Below the pieces are notes generated by a model. It was given only the letters and a program-made list of their open reading frames with translations. It was not told the origin of the DNA and did not search any database. Shown one piece after another: positions 1 to 5,440 of a DNA stretch of 13,080 nucleotides. Source of the DNA: LiPW-15 sp964530925 (GTDB taxonomy: Bacteria; Patescibacteriota; Minisyncoccia; UBA6257; 2-01-FULL-56-20). Position 1 is the first letter of the stretch; every line of letters begins with the position of its first letter. Location of the stretch: contig CAZHBZ010000015.1 in assembly GCA_964530925.1 (NCBI GenBank), positions 1-13,080 on the forward strand. The letters run 5' to 3'. Made by a program: the position numbers and the translations under genes.

Positions 1-2
1 TG

Positions 3-500
3 TTATTGGTTCGCCGGAGGCTGCCCGCTCGGACCCTTGAATTCGGAGCCGGAGGCTGTTCCGTCGTTTTGAGAAGCCGCTTGCTGCGATTGCCTGAAAG
101 CTTCCGGATTTTTTAAGGCTTCCGCCATCTCCGAACCATCTTTGACCATTGTCCAGAAAATTATCTCTTTTGGATTAAGGCGAATCTCATCAATCGGGGT
201 CCAAAACACTTCCTTGAAAGGAGCCAAGCTGACCTGCGGCTGCTGTTCAGCATTCACACCGCGCTGTATGTACCAGACATTTCGAAGGCGGGGCCACGGA
301 AGCCAATCCATTTTCCCGAAGTAAATATCTCCCGTAGTCATGTAGACCGCGGTAATGTCGGAAGATTTCATTTCCGTCCCCTCCTCGCGCGCCCAAATAG
401 ACAACGCCAGAATAATTAACACCGCAATCACCGCCACAACGATTACCCAAAAAATTGTTTTTTTCTTTTTCATTGTTGTTTTTATTTTTTTATTTGCCAT
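3..500 (-). CDS. Membrane-anchored hypothetical protein, CPR-type
   Basis: A complete 165-residue ORF ending in TAA. It has a lysine-rich N-terminus, one strongly hydrophobic segment at about residues 15-36, and then a soluble part, so it is probably anchored with the C-terminal part outside the membrane. The core contains AVYMTTGDIYFGKM (51-64) followed by RNVWYIQRG, a pattern I associate with small membrane-anchored proteins common in Parcubacteria but of unknown function. The tail (about 133-165) is rich in Q, S, G and P and looks disordered. The start is unsure: ATG at 500 or ATG at 473 (MKKKKTIFWV); neither has a clear ribosome binding site. It is the last visible gene of the minus-strand run, 57 bases after the cupredoxin-like gene. 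Function is not known. Confidence 0.8.
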   Translation of the reverse strand: MANKKIKTTMKKKKTIFWVIVVAVIAVLIILALSIWAREEGTEMKSSDITAVYMTTGDIYFGKMDWLPWPRLRNVWYIQRGVNAEQQPQVSLAPFKEVFWTPIDEIRLNPKEIIFWTMVKDGSEMAEALKNPEAFRQSQQAASQNDGTASGSEFKGPSGQPPANQ

Positions 501-557
501 GAATTATTTTTATAATCAAACCCGTATTCGGGTCTCCGTCGAAATAATAAACGAGAT

Positions 558-1094
558 TTATTTTGGAACGACTACAAAGTATCCAACCGGACCTTTATCC
601 GGACCTCCGCAGGATTCACAATAAAAAGTGAACTCTCCGGGAGTCCCGCCCTGAAACTCCAATTTCTTGGAACCCCCCTTTGGAACTGTCCAAGCCAGCC
701 CATTGTCCGGCTGAATAAGATCGTATGTTTTATCAACCGCAGAAAAATTTATGGTAACTATATCGAGAAGCTTGATGATAATTTTTTGAGGGGAAACAGA
801 ATCGCCGTCCAAAATTACATTAAAATTTCTGGAGCTCAAATCATCAACTCCGACCGCTTTAACCTCGGTCGGCTTGGCCACCCCTGAGTCAACCCGGGAA
901 TCCACATCCGGAACCGCGGTATTCGCGTCGACAGGCTTATATGTGCCAGTCTGATCAACAGGAAGGGCATCTCCTCCTCCGCCGGGAACTTCCGGCTCGC
1001 TTTTACCGCCCGTCAATACAATTACCAAAACCGCGGCAATCAAAACTAGAGCCACCGCGCCGAATATAATATATTTTTTGATCATTGGTTTCAT
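558..1094 (-). CDS. Membrane-anchored cupredoxin-fold protein lacking most copper ligands
   Basis: About 178 residues from ATG 1094; a GTG at 1100 would add two residues, and ATG 1085 is a third option. The layout is a short basic N-terminus, one transmembrane segment (about 10-30 in the 180-residue numbering), a Gly/Pro/Asp linker, then a C-terminal beta-rich domain. The end, EFTFYCESCGGPDKGPVGYFVV, resembles the last strands of cupredoxins, where Cys, His and Met bind copper. Here C161 is present, but the expected second-loop His and the Met of GMxG are replaced (GPVG), and no His is seen near KTYDLIQP where the first ligand should be. A second Cys, C164, makes a CxxC pair. A normal blue copper site is therefore unlikely; a redox, structural or other metal role is possible. 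Fold assignment is by pattern only. Confidence 0.75.
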   Translation of the reverse strand: MKPMIKKYIIFGAVALVLIAAVLVIVLTGGKSEPEVPGGGGDALPVDQTGTYKPVDANTAVPDVDSRVDSGVAKPTEVKAVGVDDLSSRNFNVILDGDSVSPQKIIIKLLDIVTINFSAVDKTYDLIQPDNGLAWTVPKGGSKKLEFQGGTPGEFTFYCESCGGPDKGPVGYFVVVPK

Positions 1095-1103
1095 ATACAC
1101 TTA

Positions 1104-1109
1104 ATTATA
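1104..1109 (-). promoter_or_regulatory. Candidate -10 box before the cupredoxin-like gene
   Basis: A perfect TATAAT reads on the minus strand, with 9 bases between it and ATG 1094. No good -35 is seen 16-18 bases upstream (AATATC, CAATAT or CCAATA). If used, the transcript would have almost no leader, in line with the lack of a ribosome binding site. It could equally be a chance match in AT-rich spacer DNA inside an operon. Confidence 0.35.
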
Positions 1110-1142
1110 CAAAATCGCTCTTCCCGATATTGGGGATAAACC

Positions 1143-1973
1143 CTATGGGCAGGCAATGGAGGAAGTCGCAAGATTCCCGGAAGTGTTAATTTTTATTCTG
1201 AAACACCCGCTGCCGGAATTTAAAATCAAACCCCGCGCGCTGTCATCCACATAAACATCGCCCCCATGCACCTGAAAAAGGGCTCCGGGCGTCCCCCCTA
1301 TGCCGACTTTTGAACCGCTAAAATAAATCGCGTCATTTATAGATTGCCAGGACTGGGAAGTCGCGCCAATCTTTAGAGCATTATCCGCGTTCGGAAAAAT
1401 TCCGGAATCAAAAGTTGCGGCATTGACCCGAGCGACCGCGGACTGAAGCGCTTGGGAAAACTGTTGCCCAGGGTTCGTGGTGTTATAAGAAATTGAGAAA
1501 CTGACCGCGAGTGAATCCTTGCCTGGGGCGTTCTCTTTTTTGGTCATTGAAAAATTTGAGACCATCACTTTATCGCTCGTAAGCGCTTGCGCCGGATCGG
1601 TGCCAACTTTGGAATAAATTTGCGTACCGCTCGCAAAAATTAAAGTCGGGTCTTCGAATGAGCTTTTCATTCGAAGCGTAATAGAAGTACCCGCTTCGGT
1701 AGAAGTGGTTTCTATAAGGCTCGAACGCTCCACATAATATTGGAGGGCCTGGAGAACAAATTGGCTTTGCTGATTCACCTCGGAAACCGCGCTTTGGCGA
1801 ACTTGGGTGCGAGTTATGGAAATAAGAACGGAAATAAACGCGATTATCGTAACCGTAAAAATGGCGGTAAAAATAACCATCTCGATAAGCGTAAACGCGG
1901 AACGTTTACGACCAGAGAATAGTAGATAGTGAATAGTAGATAAAAAATCGCCCAATCTCTTCATTGAATTCAT
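1143..1973 (-). CDS. Type IV prepilin-like protein with CPR-type GIG tail
   Basis: A 276-residue surface or pilus subunit. The class III signal is clear: basic GRKR at 21-24, then SAFTLIEM (25-32), giving predicted prepilin peptidase cleavage between A26 and F27 with the conserved Glu at +5 (E31), followed by a hydrophobic helix to about 53. The middle (about 60-215) is a pseudopilin-like region rich in Gln, Ser and Thr. The C-terminus has KVGIGGTPGALFQVHGGD (222-239) and ends at Cys276-1 (C275) with Pro last; C257 and C275 may form a disulfide. The GIGxxP-x-V pattern is typical of repeat-bearing surface proteins of Patescibacteria. The leader (1-26) is long and its residues 13-18 are encoded by one arm of an inverted repeat, so the leader may have been rebuilt by that element. 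No prepilin peptidase or assembly ATPase is in the window. Confidence 0.85.
   Translation of the reverse strand: MNSMKRLGDFLSTIHYLLFSGRKRSAFTLIEMVIFTAIFTVTIIAFISVLISITRTQVRQSAVSEVNQQSQFVLQALQYYVERSSLIETTSTEAGTSITLRMKSSFEDPTLIFASGTQIYSKVGTDPAQALTSDKVMVSNFSMTKKENAPGKDSLAVSFSISYNTTNPGQQFSQALQSAVARVNAATFDSGIFPNADNALKIGATSQSWQSINDAIYFSGSKVGIGGTPGALFQVHGGDVYVDDSARGLILNSGSGCFRIKINTSGNLATSSIACP
1920..1936. repeat. Left arm of 17-base inverted repeat around the four-helix-bundle gene
   Basis: The plus strand reads TAGTAGATAGTGAATAG. The reverse complement of 2410-2426 matches it at 16 of 17 positions. This arm lies inside the prepilin gene, coding for leader residues 13-18. The surrounding bases (1914-1944) are made of similar short AGTAGATA/GAATAG units. 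Confidence 0.7.
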
Positions 1974-1979
1974 TATAGC

Positions 1980-2348
1980 TTAATCGTCTTTCGAAAGGGT
2001 GTTAATAATCTTATTCAACATCTTCATTATCTGACTAAGCTCCGAAACAATTGATATATACCTTTTCTCAGTTAGATAGCCCAAGTCTTTGGAAATTTCT
2101 ACCTGGGTTTCTAGTTCAGCCCCAGATCCAAAAGATATATGTAAAAATTGCAATTTTTCTTTTTTAGAATTTCTATAAAATCCCTCAGCGATGTTTGAAG
2201 GAACAGAGATTGCCGCCCGCTGCATTTGATTCGCCAATGAATATGTTTCCTCTTTTGGGAAATCTTTTGTAGCGGCGTAGACTTCTAAAACCAAATTCTT
2301 TGATTTTTGCCAAACCTCCAAATCTCGATAACTCTGTATCTTATCCAC
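1980..2348 (-). CDS. Four-helix-bundle protein, 23S-IVP/S23 family
   Basis: A 122-residue all-helical protein of the family first known from 23S rRNA intervening sequences and related to the Avd accessory protein of diversity-generating retroelements. Family hallmarks are DLEVWQKS (9-16), SLANQMQRAAISVPSNIAEG (37-56) and SGAELETQ (75-82). The length is usual for the family. The start is GTG at 2348, chosen because the family begins close before the DLEVWQ motif; no clear ribosome binding site. It ends 6 bases before the prepilin start. No reverse transcriptase, template repeat or rRNA is in the window, so neither a retroelement nor an rRNA role is supported here. The gene sits between two inverted-repeat arms, which suggests arrival as a unit. 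Its molecular function is not known. Confidence 0.92.
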   Translation of the reverse strand: MDKIQSYRDLEVWQKSKNLVLEVYAATKDFPKEETYSLANQMQRAAISVPSNIAEGFYRNSKKEKLQFLHISFGSGAELETQVEISKDLGYLTEKRYISIVSELSQIMKMLNKIINTLSKDD

Positions 2349-2409
2349 CTATCTTATTCTACTACTTTCTACCCATTAGCTTCTGTGTTTTTGCGTCCTT
2401 CCCTATTCT

Positions 2410-2426
2410 CTATTCGCTATCTACTA
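2410..2426. repeat. Right arm of 17-base inverted repeat around the four-helix-bundle gene
   Basis: The plus strand reads CTATTCGCTATCTACTA, whose reverse complement matches 1920-1936 with one mismatch. It lies in the short spacer just after the stop of the glycosyltransferase gene. The spacer 2349-2430 is otherwise low-complexity CTA/TCT-rich DNA with no clear promoter. Confidence 0.7.
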
Positions 2427-2430
2427 ACTA

Positions 2431-3915
2431 CTATTTCCTATGTTTTGGTGTAACCCAGAATCCCAGTCTGAAGCGGCCGCCAAGCATGAGGCGGGTCTGC
2501 GCTTCGAGTCCGGGAATCGCGCCGAAGATTATAAGCGACACCGGGATGAGCGCCCACTGCAGAACATAAAGAGCGTAGTGATACGGCTTAAACCAAACGG
2601 GTTTCGGCGGCAGAAGCATTATCCCCAATATTGCGGAACTCGCGATACCGAGCATGGAAATCTGGATTATCAACCTCGTGATATCGGGCAGGCTATGGGA
2701 AAGAAGCGAAAGATTAAAAGTTTTTCCGCCGAGATACACGGGCAACCACCCCAACGCGAAGATCATAATCGAATTCGTAGCCCAGGAATGGAAGCCCTCA
2801 AGCACCTGGAAAGTCCAGTATCTTTTTTTTGCGGCAGAAATTTTCGGGTCTTTCCTAAAGCCTTCCAACATGTACGGAATATTTTCACAACCCCAACCCC
2901 AGCGCCGTTGCTGTTTGTAAAGATTTTTGAGAGTTCCCCAAAGCGTCGGCGCCACGTTCGCATCCATGGAAACCGGATAATGGAGTGGAACAACCCTAAA
3001 ATCTCCATGGTAGGTCATAAATCCCTGCCAAAAGACCCGGGAGTCTTCGGAAACCATATCTGTGTGCCAATAGCCCATATCGATTAGGGCGTTTAGCGGA
3101 ATTGATTGCGAAGAAAAGCTCGTGAGCCGCTCAGGTCTCGATTGCTGCATCATTTGCCAAAAAGTCGAAGAAAAAGAAATCACCCGCGCGATAGCCGGAC
3201 TTTCATAAACGTTATTGGTAAAAAATGGTATCGGCTGATAGATGGCTCGTAATCTATTTTCCTCGGAGAGAAAAGTGTAAACCAGTTTCCCAAAATATTC
3301 CGGAAAAATCTGGGTATCCACATCAAAAGAAGAAACCAAGATGTTTTTAGGATCGAATTTCCCGTCAATTAAAAGTTTCTTTGCCTCCTTCGCGGCCCAA
3401 GTCTCATTGCCTCCCTTACCGGGAATTTCCCCGGGTAAGCCCTTGGGGTGGACTGTGACAAGAAGCGCGCCGAACTTTTTTTCGAAATCATTTTTAGTTT
3501 TTTCCGCGACATCTTTAGCGAAATCCCCCGCCGCCTCTTCAATGGCCAAAACCACCATCATTTTTTCCTTTGGATAATTCGCGCGCGCAAGACTTTCAAA
3601 ACTCTCTTTGACCACCTCGTACGGCTCCTTATACATAGGAAGGATGATAAGATGTTCTATTTTCTCCCAATCGCCTTTCTCTTTTTTAAGACGCCCCAAC
3701 CAATCCTCCCCCATATTCTTTTTCATTTCCGTAAAAGTAGCGCGAAGGTGAAGTGAGAGATATATGGTCTTCAAAAGCCAATAAATATCAAAAAGGATGA
3801 TAAAAATAGAAACGGCCGTTGGCAGGGCCCAAGAAAAAACCACCATTCCGATAAGAGTGGCCCAGGCAAGGCTCCCGGGAAGAATTTCGTAGAATCTTTG
3901 GCGATTAAACTTCAT
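2431..3915 (-). CDS. Membrane glycosyltransferase, family 2 (cellulose/hyaluronan synthase-like)
   Basis: A 494-residue processive-type GT2 enzyme that would transfer sugars from nucleotide donors at the cytoplasmic face and probably export or build a surface polysaccharide. Two hydrophobic segments lie at about 14-50, a cytosolic catalytic domain at about 85-345, and several transmembrane segments at about 375-475. Catalytic hallmarks are the metal-binding D198-V-D200 (SSFDVDTQ), S289-E290-D291 with the likely catalytic base, and Q335-Q-R-R-W339, the QxxRW motif of processive synthases. The donor and polymer cannot be told from sequence. It starts 6 bases after the SMR stop (TAA at 3922-3924), no ribosome binding site is visible, and it is probably cotranscribed with it. 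Confidence 0.9.
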   Translation of the reverse strand: MKFNRQRFYEILPGSLAWATLIGMVVFSWALPTAVSIFIILFDIYWLLKTIYLSLHLRATFTEMKKNMGEDWLGRLKKEKGDWEKIEHLIILPMYKEPYEVVKESFESLARANYPKEKMMVVLAIEEAAGDFAKDVAEKTKNDFEKKFGALLVTVHPKGLPGEIPGKGGNETWAAKEAKKLLIDGKFDPKNILVSSFDVDTQIFPEYFGKLVYTFLSEENRLRAIYQPIPFFTNNVYESPAIARVISFSSTFWQMMQQSRPERLTSFSSQSIPLNALIDMGYWHTDMVSEDSRVFWQGFMTYHGDFRVVPLHYPVSMDANVAPTLWGTLKNLYKQQRRWGWGCENIPYMLEGFRKDPKISAAKKRYWTFQVLEGFHSWATNSIMIFALGWLPVYLGGKTFNLSLLSHSLPDITRLIIQISMLGIASSAILGIMLLPPKPVWFKPYHYALYVLQWALIPVSLIIFGAIPGLEAQTRLMLGGRFRLGFWVTPKHRK

Positions 3916-3921
3916 AAGCGC

Positions 3922-4242
3922 TTATTCGTTCCAAAATATTAAGAGGATAGACATCAAGCCGAGTATCACTCCGGCTATTTGAATTGATGTTAATTCTTCT
4001 TTATACAAAAAAATTCCAAGCAAAGTGGCAATCAACGCGGATGAAACGGAAAATATCACCGCTCCGCGCGCAAGTCCGGATCCATTCTTCAACGCAAAAA
4101 GCCAAAAGGTATTGGCAATAAGATAAGCAAGCAAGGCGCCGACGGCATACATCACCGGCTTGTTCAGCGACCATTCTTTCGCGAGAATGTCGGCTATAAG
4201 CTCAAAAAATATAAGTAAAAATATCGGTAATATCCAGTTCAT
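3922..4242 (-). CDS. Small multidrug resistance (SMR/EamA-like) transporter
   Basis: A 106-residue protein with four transmembrane helices (about 2-20, 30-50, 58-80, 85-104), the size and layout of the EmrE/SMR family, which works as dimers exchanging protons for cations or other small molecules. Glu at position 14 (FFELIADILAK) aligns with the essential EmrE E14, and this alignment also supports the chosen start. The Trp of the EmrE third helix (W63) is not conserved (VIFSVSS region), so the substrate may differ; a SugE-like, undecaprenyl-linked sugar or other EamA-type carrier role is possible next to a glycosyltransferase. The ATG lies one base after the 3' end of tRNA-Glu and has no ribosome binding site. 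Confidence 0.8.
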   Translation of the reverse strand: MNWILPIFLLIFFELIADILAKEWSLNKPVMYAVGALLAYLIANTFWLFALKNGSGLARGAVIFSVSSALIATLLGIFLYKEELTSIQIAGVILGLMSILLIFWNE

Positions 4243-4243
4243 G

Positions 4244-4315
4244 TAGCGCCAGGGGGAATTGAACCCCCGTTCCCGCCGTGAAAGGGCGGTGTCCTAGCCA
4301 CTAGACGATGGCGCC
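4244..4315 (-). tRNA. tRNA-Glu (TTC)
   Basis: A complete 72-base cloverleaf on the minus strand. The acceptor GGCGCCA pairs with TGGCGCT (G1-T72 is a wobble), the D arm begins GTCTAGTGGCTAGGAC, the anticodon stem CCGCC/GGCGG closes the loop CTTTCAC with anticodon TTC at 4280-4282, and the T stem GGGGG/CCCCC encloses TTCAATT. The discriminator base is A at 4244, and CCA is not encoded. It overlaps the last 22 bases of the GIY-YIG gene upstream and is followed after one base by the start codon of the SMR gene. Its 5' half is repeated 314 bases upstream (in transcription order). Confidence 0.95.
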
Positions 4316-4322
4316 ATATTTT
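4281..4322. repeat. Direct repeat copy 1 (5' half of tRNA-Glu plus 7 flanking bases)
   Basis: 42 bases that match 4595-4636 at 40 positions (differences at 4310/4624 and 4318/4632). The repeat covers tRNA positions 1-35, stopping within the anticodon, plus AAAATAT before the tRNA. Spacing between copies is 314 bases. Confidence 0.92.
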
Positions 4323-4551
4323 CGAATAATTCTAGTCTTGCTTTGGCATTCTTCTTCAAAAATATTTCTCTTTTCCTTGCAGAAGTCTTATCGCAGAATT
4401 GTTCGACATGAGCAATTATCCATGGTTTATAGGCTTTTGTCGAGCGCACTTCCCCTGAATTATGTTCGCGAATTCTGTTTTGGATATCATGGGTGATTCC
4501 GATATATTTCCGGTTGCTCGAAACGCTTTGGATTATATAAAGGGTGAACAT
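4294..4551 (-). CDS. GIY-YIG domain endonuclease-like protein
   Basis: An 85-residue stand-alone GIY-YIG domain, the UvrC-N/homing-nuclease fold that cuts DNA with one metal ion. Visible parts are LYI (4-6, the GIY strand), KYIG (15-18, the YIG strand), NRIREHN (25-31) with the conserved Arg, and ARKREIFLKK (58-67) with the catalytic Glu62 candidate. The length matches the small YhbQ/CPR class. The start at ATG 4551 fits the domain edge; no ribosome binding site is seen. Its last residues (about 78-85) are coded by the direct repeat, and its stop lies inside tRNA-Glu. Direct repeats of tRNA-Glu on both sides suggest that gene and repeat form a unit that inserted at the tRNA. Whether it is an active homing nuclease or a housekeeping repair protein is not known. 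Confidence 0.9.
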   Translation of the reverse strand: MFTLYIIQSVSSNRKYIGITHDIQNRIREHNSGEVRSTKAYKPWIIAHVEQFCDKTSARKREIFLKKNAKARLELFENMAPSSSG

Positions 4552-4564
4552 TTTTGAAGCCGTG

Positions 4565-4594
4565 TCCTCCGAAGGAGGATCCGCCTTCGGCGGA
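4565..4594. repeat. Two back-to-back perfect hairpins
   Basis: TCCTCC-GAA-GGAGGA at 4565-4579 is directly followed by TCCGCC-TTC-GGCGGA at 4580-4594. Each has a perfect 6-base stem and a 3-base loop. They fill the space between the broken tRNA half and the GIY-YIG gene. They may block exonucleases, stabilise RNA or be a mobile palindrome family; neither is followed by a T tract, so they are not simple terminators. Confidence 0.75.
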
Positions 4595-4629
4595 AAAGGG
4601 CGGTGTCCTAGCCACTAGACGATAGCGCC
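4595..4629 (-). pseudogene. Truncated tRNA-Glu (5' half only)
   Basis: Minus strand GGCGCTATCGTCTAGTGG and on through CCGCCCTTT matches tRNA-Glu positions 1-35 with one change (C6 to T). After the second anticodon base the match stops and the two hairpins begin. No T arm and no strand complementary to the acceptor follow before the GIY-YIG start, so this cannot form a tRNA. Confidence 0.85.
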
Positions 4630-4636
4630 ATGTTTT
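4595..4636. repeat. Direct repeat copy 2 (5' half of tRNA-Glu plus flank)
   Basis: The second copy of the 42-base repeat at 4281-4322, with 2 mismatches. Recombination between the copies would delete exactly the GIY-YIG gene and the hairpins and leave one intact tRNA-Glu directly behind the promoter at 4671-4699. Confidence 0.92.
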
Positions 4637-4670
4637 GCTTTGGCGGACTTAGAAAAATCTGCCAAATGCG

Positions 4671-4699
4671 TTTATACAATAGTTAATTTTAACATTTAA
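4671..4699 (-). promoter_or_regulatory. Candidate promoter for the tRNA-Glu/GIY-YIG/SMR run
   Basis: On the minus strand, a -10-like TATAAA at 4671-4676 and a weak -35-like TTAAAT at 4694-4699 are 17 bases apart. A start near 4664 would lie about 35 bases before the tRNA fragment. A 9-base-pair stem-loop (4639-4647 with 4658-4666, one G-T pair) sits in the would-be leader. The weak -35 keeps confidence low, but a promoter is expected here because the upstream gene ends in a terminator. Confidence 0.4.
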
Positions 4700-4726
4700 G
4701 TAAACCCCTGCTTAATATTATCAGCC

Positions 4727-4762
4727 CAAATAAAAGCCGCCGGGTGTATTCGGCCCGGCGGC
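4727..4762 (-). terminator. Rho-independent terminator of the JAMM protease gene
   Basis: A perfect 9-base-pair GC stem (4736-4744 with 4754-4762) with a 9-base loop begins 5 bases after the stop codon. On the minus strand it is followed by TTTTATTT. Confidence 0.88.
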
Positions 4763-4767
4763 AAAGA

Positions 4768-5340
4768 TTATTTGCGCGAAGCATTCAAGATCGCTAGGGC
4801 GCTAGGCGCGACAATCCGAAGCATTTGCGGAACTTTCTTGTCCCCCTCCTTAAGAAGCCGGTAGGCGTAGAACACAATCTCTTTGCCAAGTAAAGTTCCG
4901 CCGATCGAGCCATCCTTTCTCGCCTCCCAAAGAAACTGCCGCTTGGAATGTTCAATGGCAACGATAATTCCAAGATAACCAAACTTGTCGAGATTAGCGA
5001 TGTCCGTATCGCTCATTTCCGGCAATTCGTCAGTCGCAAGAGTTTTGTTACGCTGGGGGTGAGAATGAAAATAACCGATTAGTGGAAAAGCCCGTGGCAA
5101 TGTTCTCCTAAGATCGCCCAATCGGCCGGCGGCGAGCTTATTCTGCTCCAACCTGTCGCCTTTTGCGTATTTAAAGAGAGCGATATTGCAAACATTGTCT
5201 ACAACAAAATCTCGGCGAATGCCCCCGGGGATTCTGCCAAAAATGTCGCCCAGACACTCGCGCTTACTCCCTGCCTCAACAGAGGCATACACCATATCGA
5301 GAATTGGATTTCGAAAAATGTGCACAAGCGGCGCATCCAT
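4768..5340 (-). CDS. JAMM/MPN (Mov34) family metalloprotease
   Basis: A 190-residue JAB1/MPN+ type zinc isopeptidase or peptidase. All catalytic elements are present (numbered from the upstream GTG): E31 (RECLGDIF), H95-S-H97-P (GYFHSHP), and S113-x-x-D116 (EMSDTDI). The distance from H97 to D116 is 19 residues rather than about 11 in the classic motif, because of an insert around RNKTLATDELP. Eukaryotic and archaeal relatives cleave ubiquitin-like tags; bacterial ones include cysteine and siderophore biosynthesis peptidases and proteins of unknown role. No ubiquitin-like, E1 or E2 gene is visible. ATG 5340 is chosen over GTG 5349 because AAAGGGG lies at a good distance from it. It has its own promoter and terminator. 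The substrate is unknown. Confidence 0.88.
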   Translation of the reverse strand: MDAPLVHIFRNPILDMVYASVEAGSKRECLGDIFGRIPGGIRRDFVVDNVCNIALFKYAKGDRLEQNKLAAGRLGDLRRTLPRAFPLIGYFHSHPQRNKTLATDELPEMSDTDIANLDKFGYLGIIVAIEHSKRQFLWEARKDGSIGGTLLGKEIVFYAYRLLKEGDKKVPQMLRIVAPSALAILNASRK

Positions 5341-5378
5341 ATTAATCACCCCTTTTTTGGTATCGAAAAACTACCTAT

Positions 5379-5407
5379 AATCTACGTGTCCCGCCCGGCA
5401 AAGTCAA
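5379..5407 (-). promoter_or_regulatory. Promoter of the JAMM protease gene
   Basis: On the minus strand, TTGACT (5402-5407), 17 bases, TAGATT (5379-5384). A start near 5372 gives a leader of about 30 bases with an AAAGGGG ribosome binding site before ATG 5340. The -35 box overlaps the T tract of the terminator of the preceding gene. Confidence 0.6.
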
Positions 5408-5434
5408 AATTAAAATCCGCCCAAAAAGGGCGGA
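5406..5434 (-). terminator. Rho-independent terminator of the band-7 gene
   Basis: Perfect stem TCCGCCC/GGGCGGA (5416-5422 with 5428-5434), loop of five bases, followed on the minus strand by TTTTAATTTT. It starts 6 bases after the stop codon. Confidence 0.85.
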
Positions 5435-5440
5435 CTTGCT

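Noticed and set aside
520..533. Terminator between the cupredoxin-like and first genes (ACCCG-TATT-CGGGT)
   Set aside because: Only a 5-base-pair stem and no proper T run follows on the minus strand.
1980..2348. Diversity-generating retroelement, because the four-helix-bundle family is related to Avd
   Set aside because: No reverse transcriptase and no template/variable repeat pair with adenine-specific differences is present.
2440..3087. Long plus-strand ORF opposite the glycosyltransferase
   Set aside because: It is antisense to a gene with clear GT2 motifs and gives no sensible protein.
4294..4636. Group I intron in tRNA-Glu with a GIY-YIG reading frame
   Set aside because: The downstream copy is a full tRNA rather than a 3' half, and the 280 or so bases between are nearly all coding, leaving no room for an intron core.
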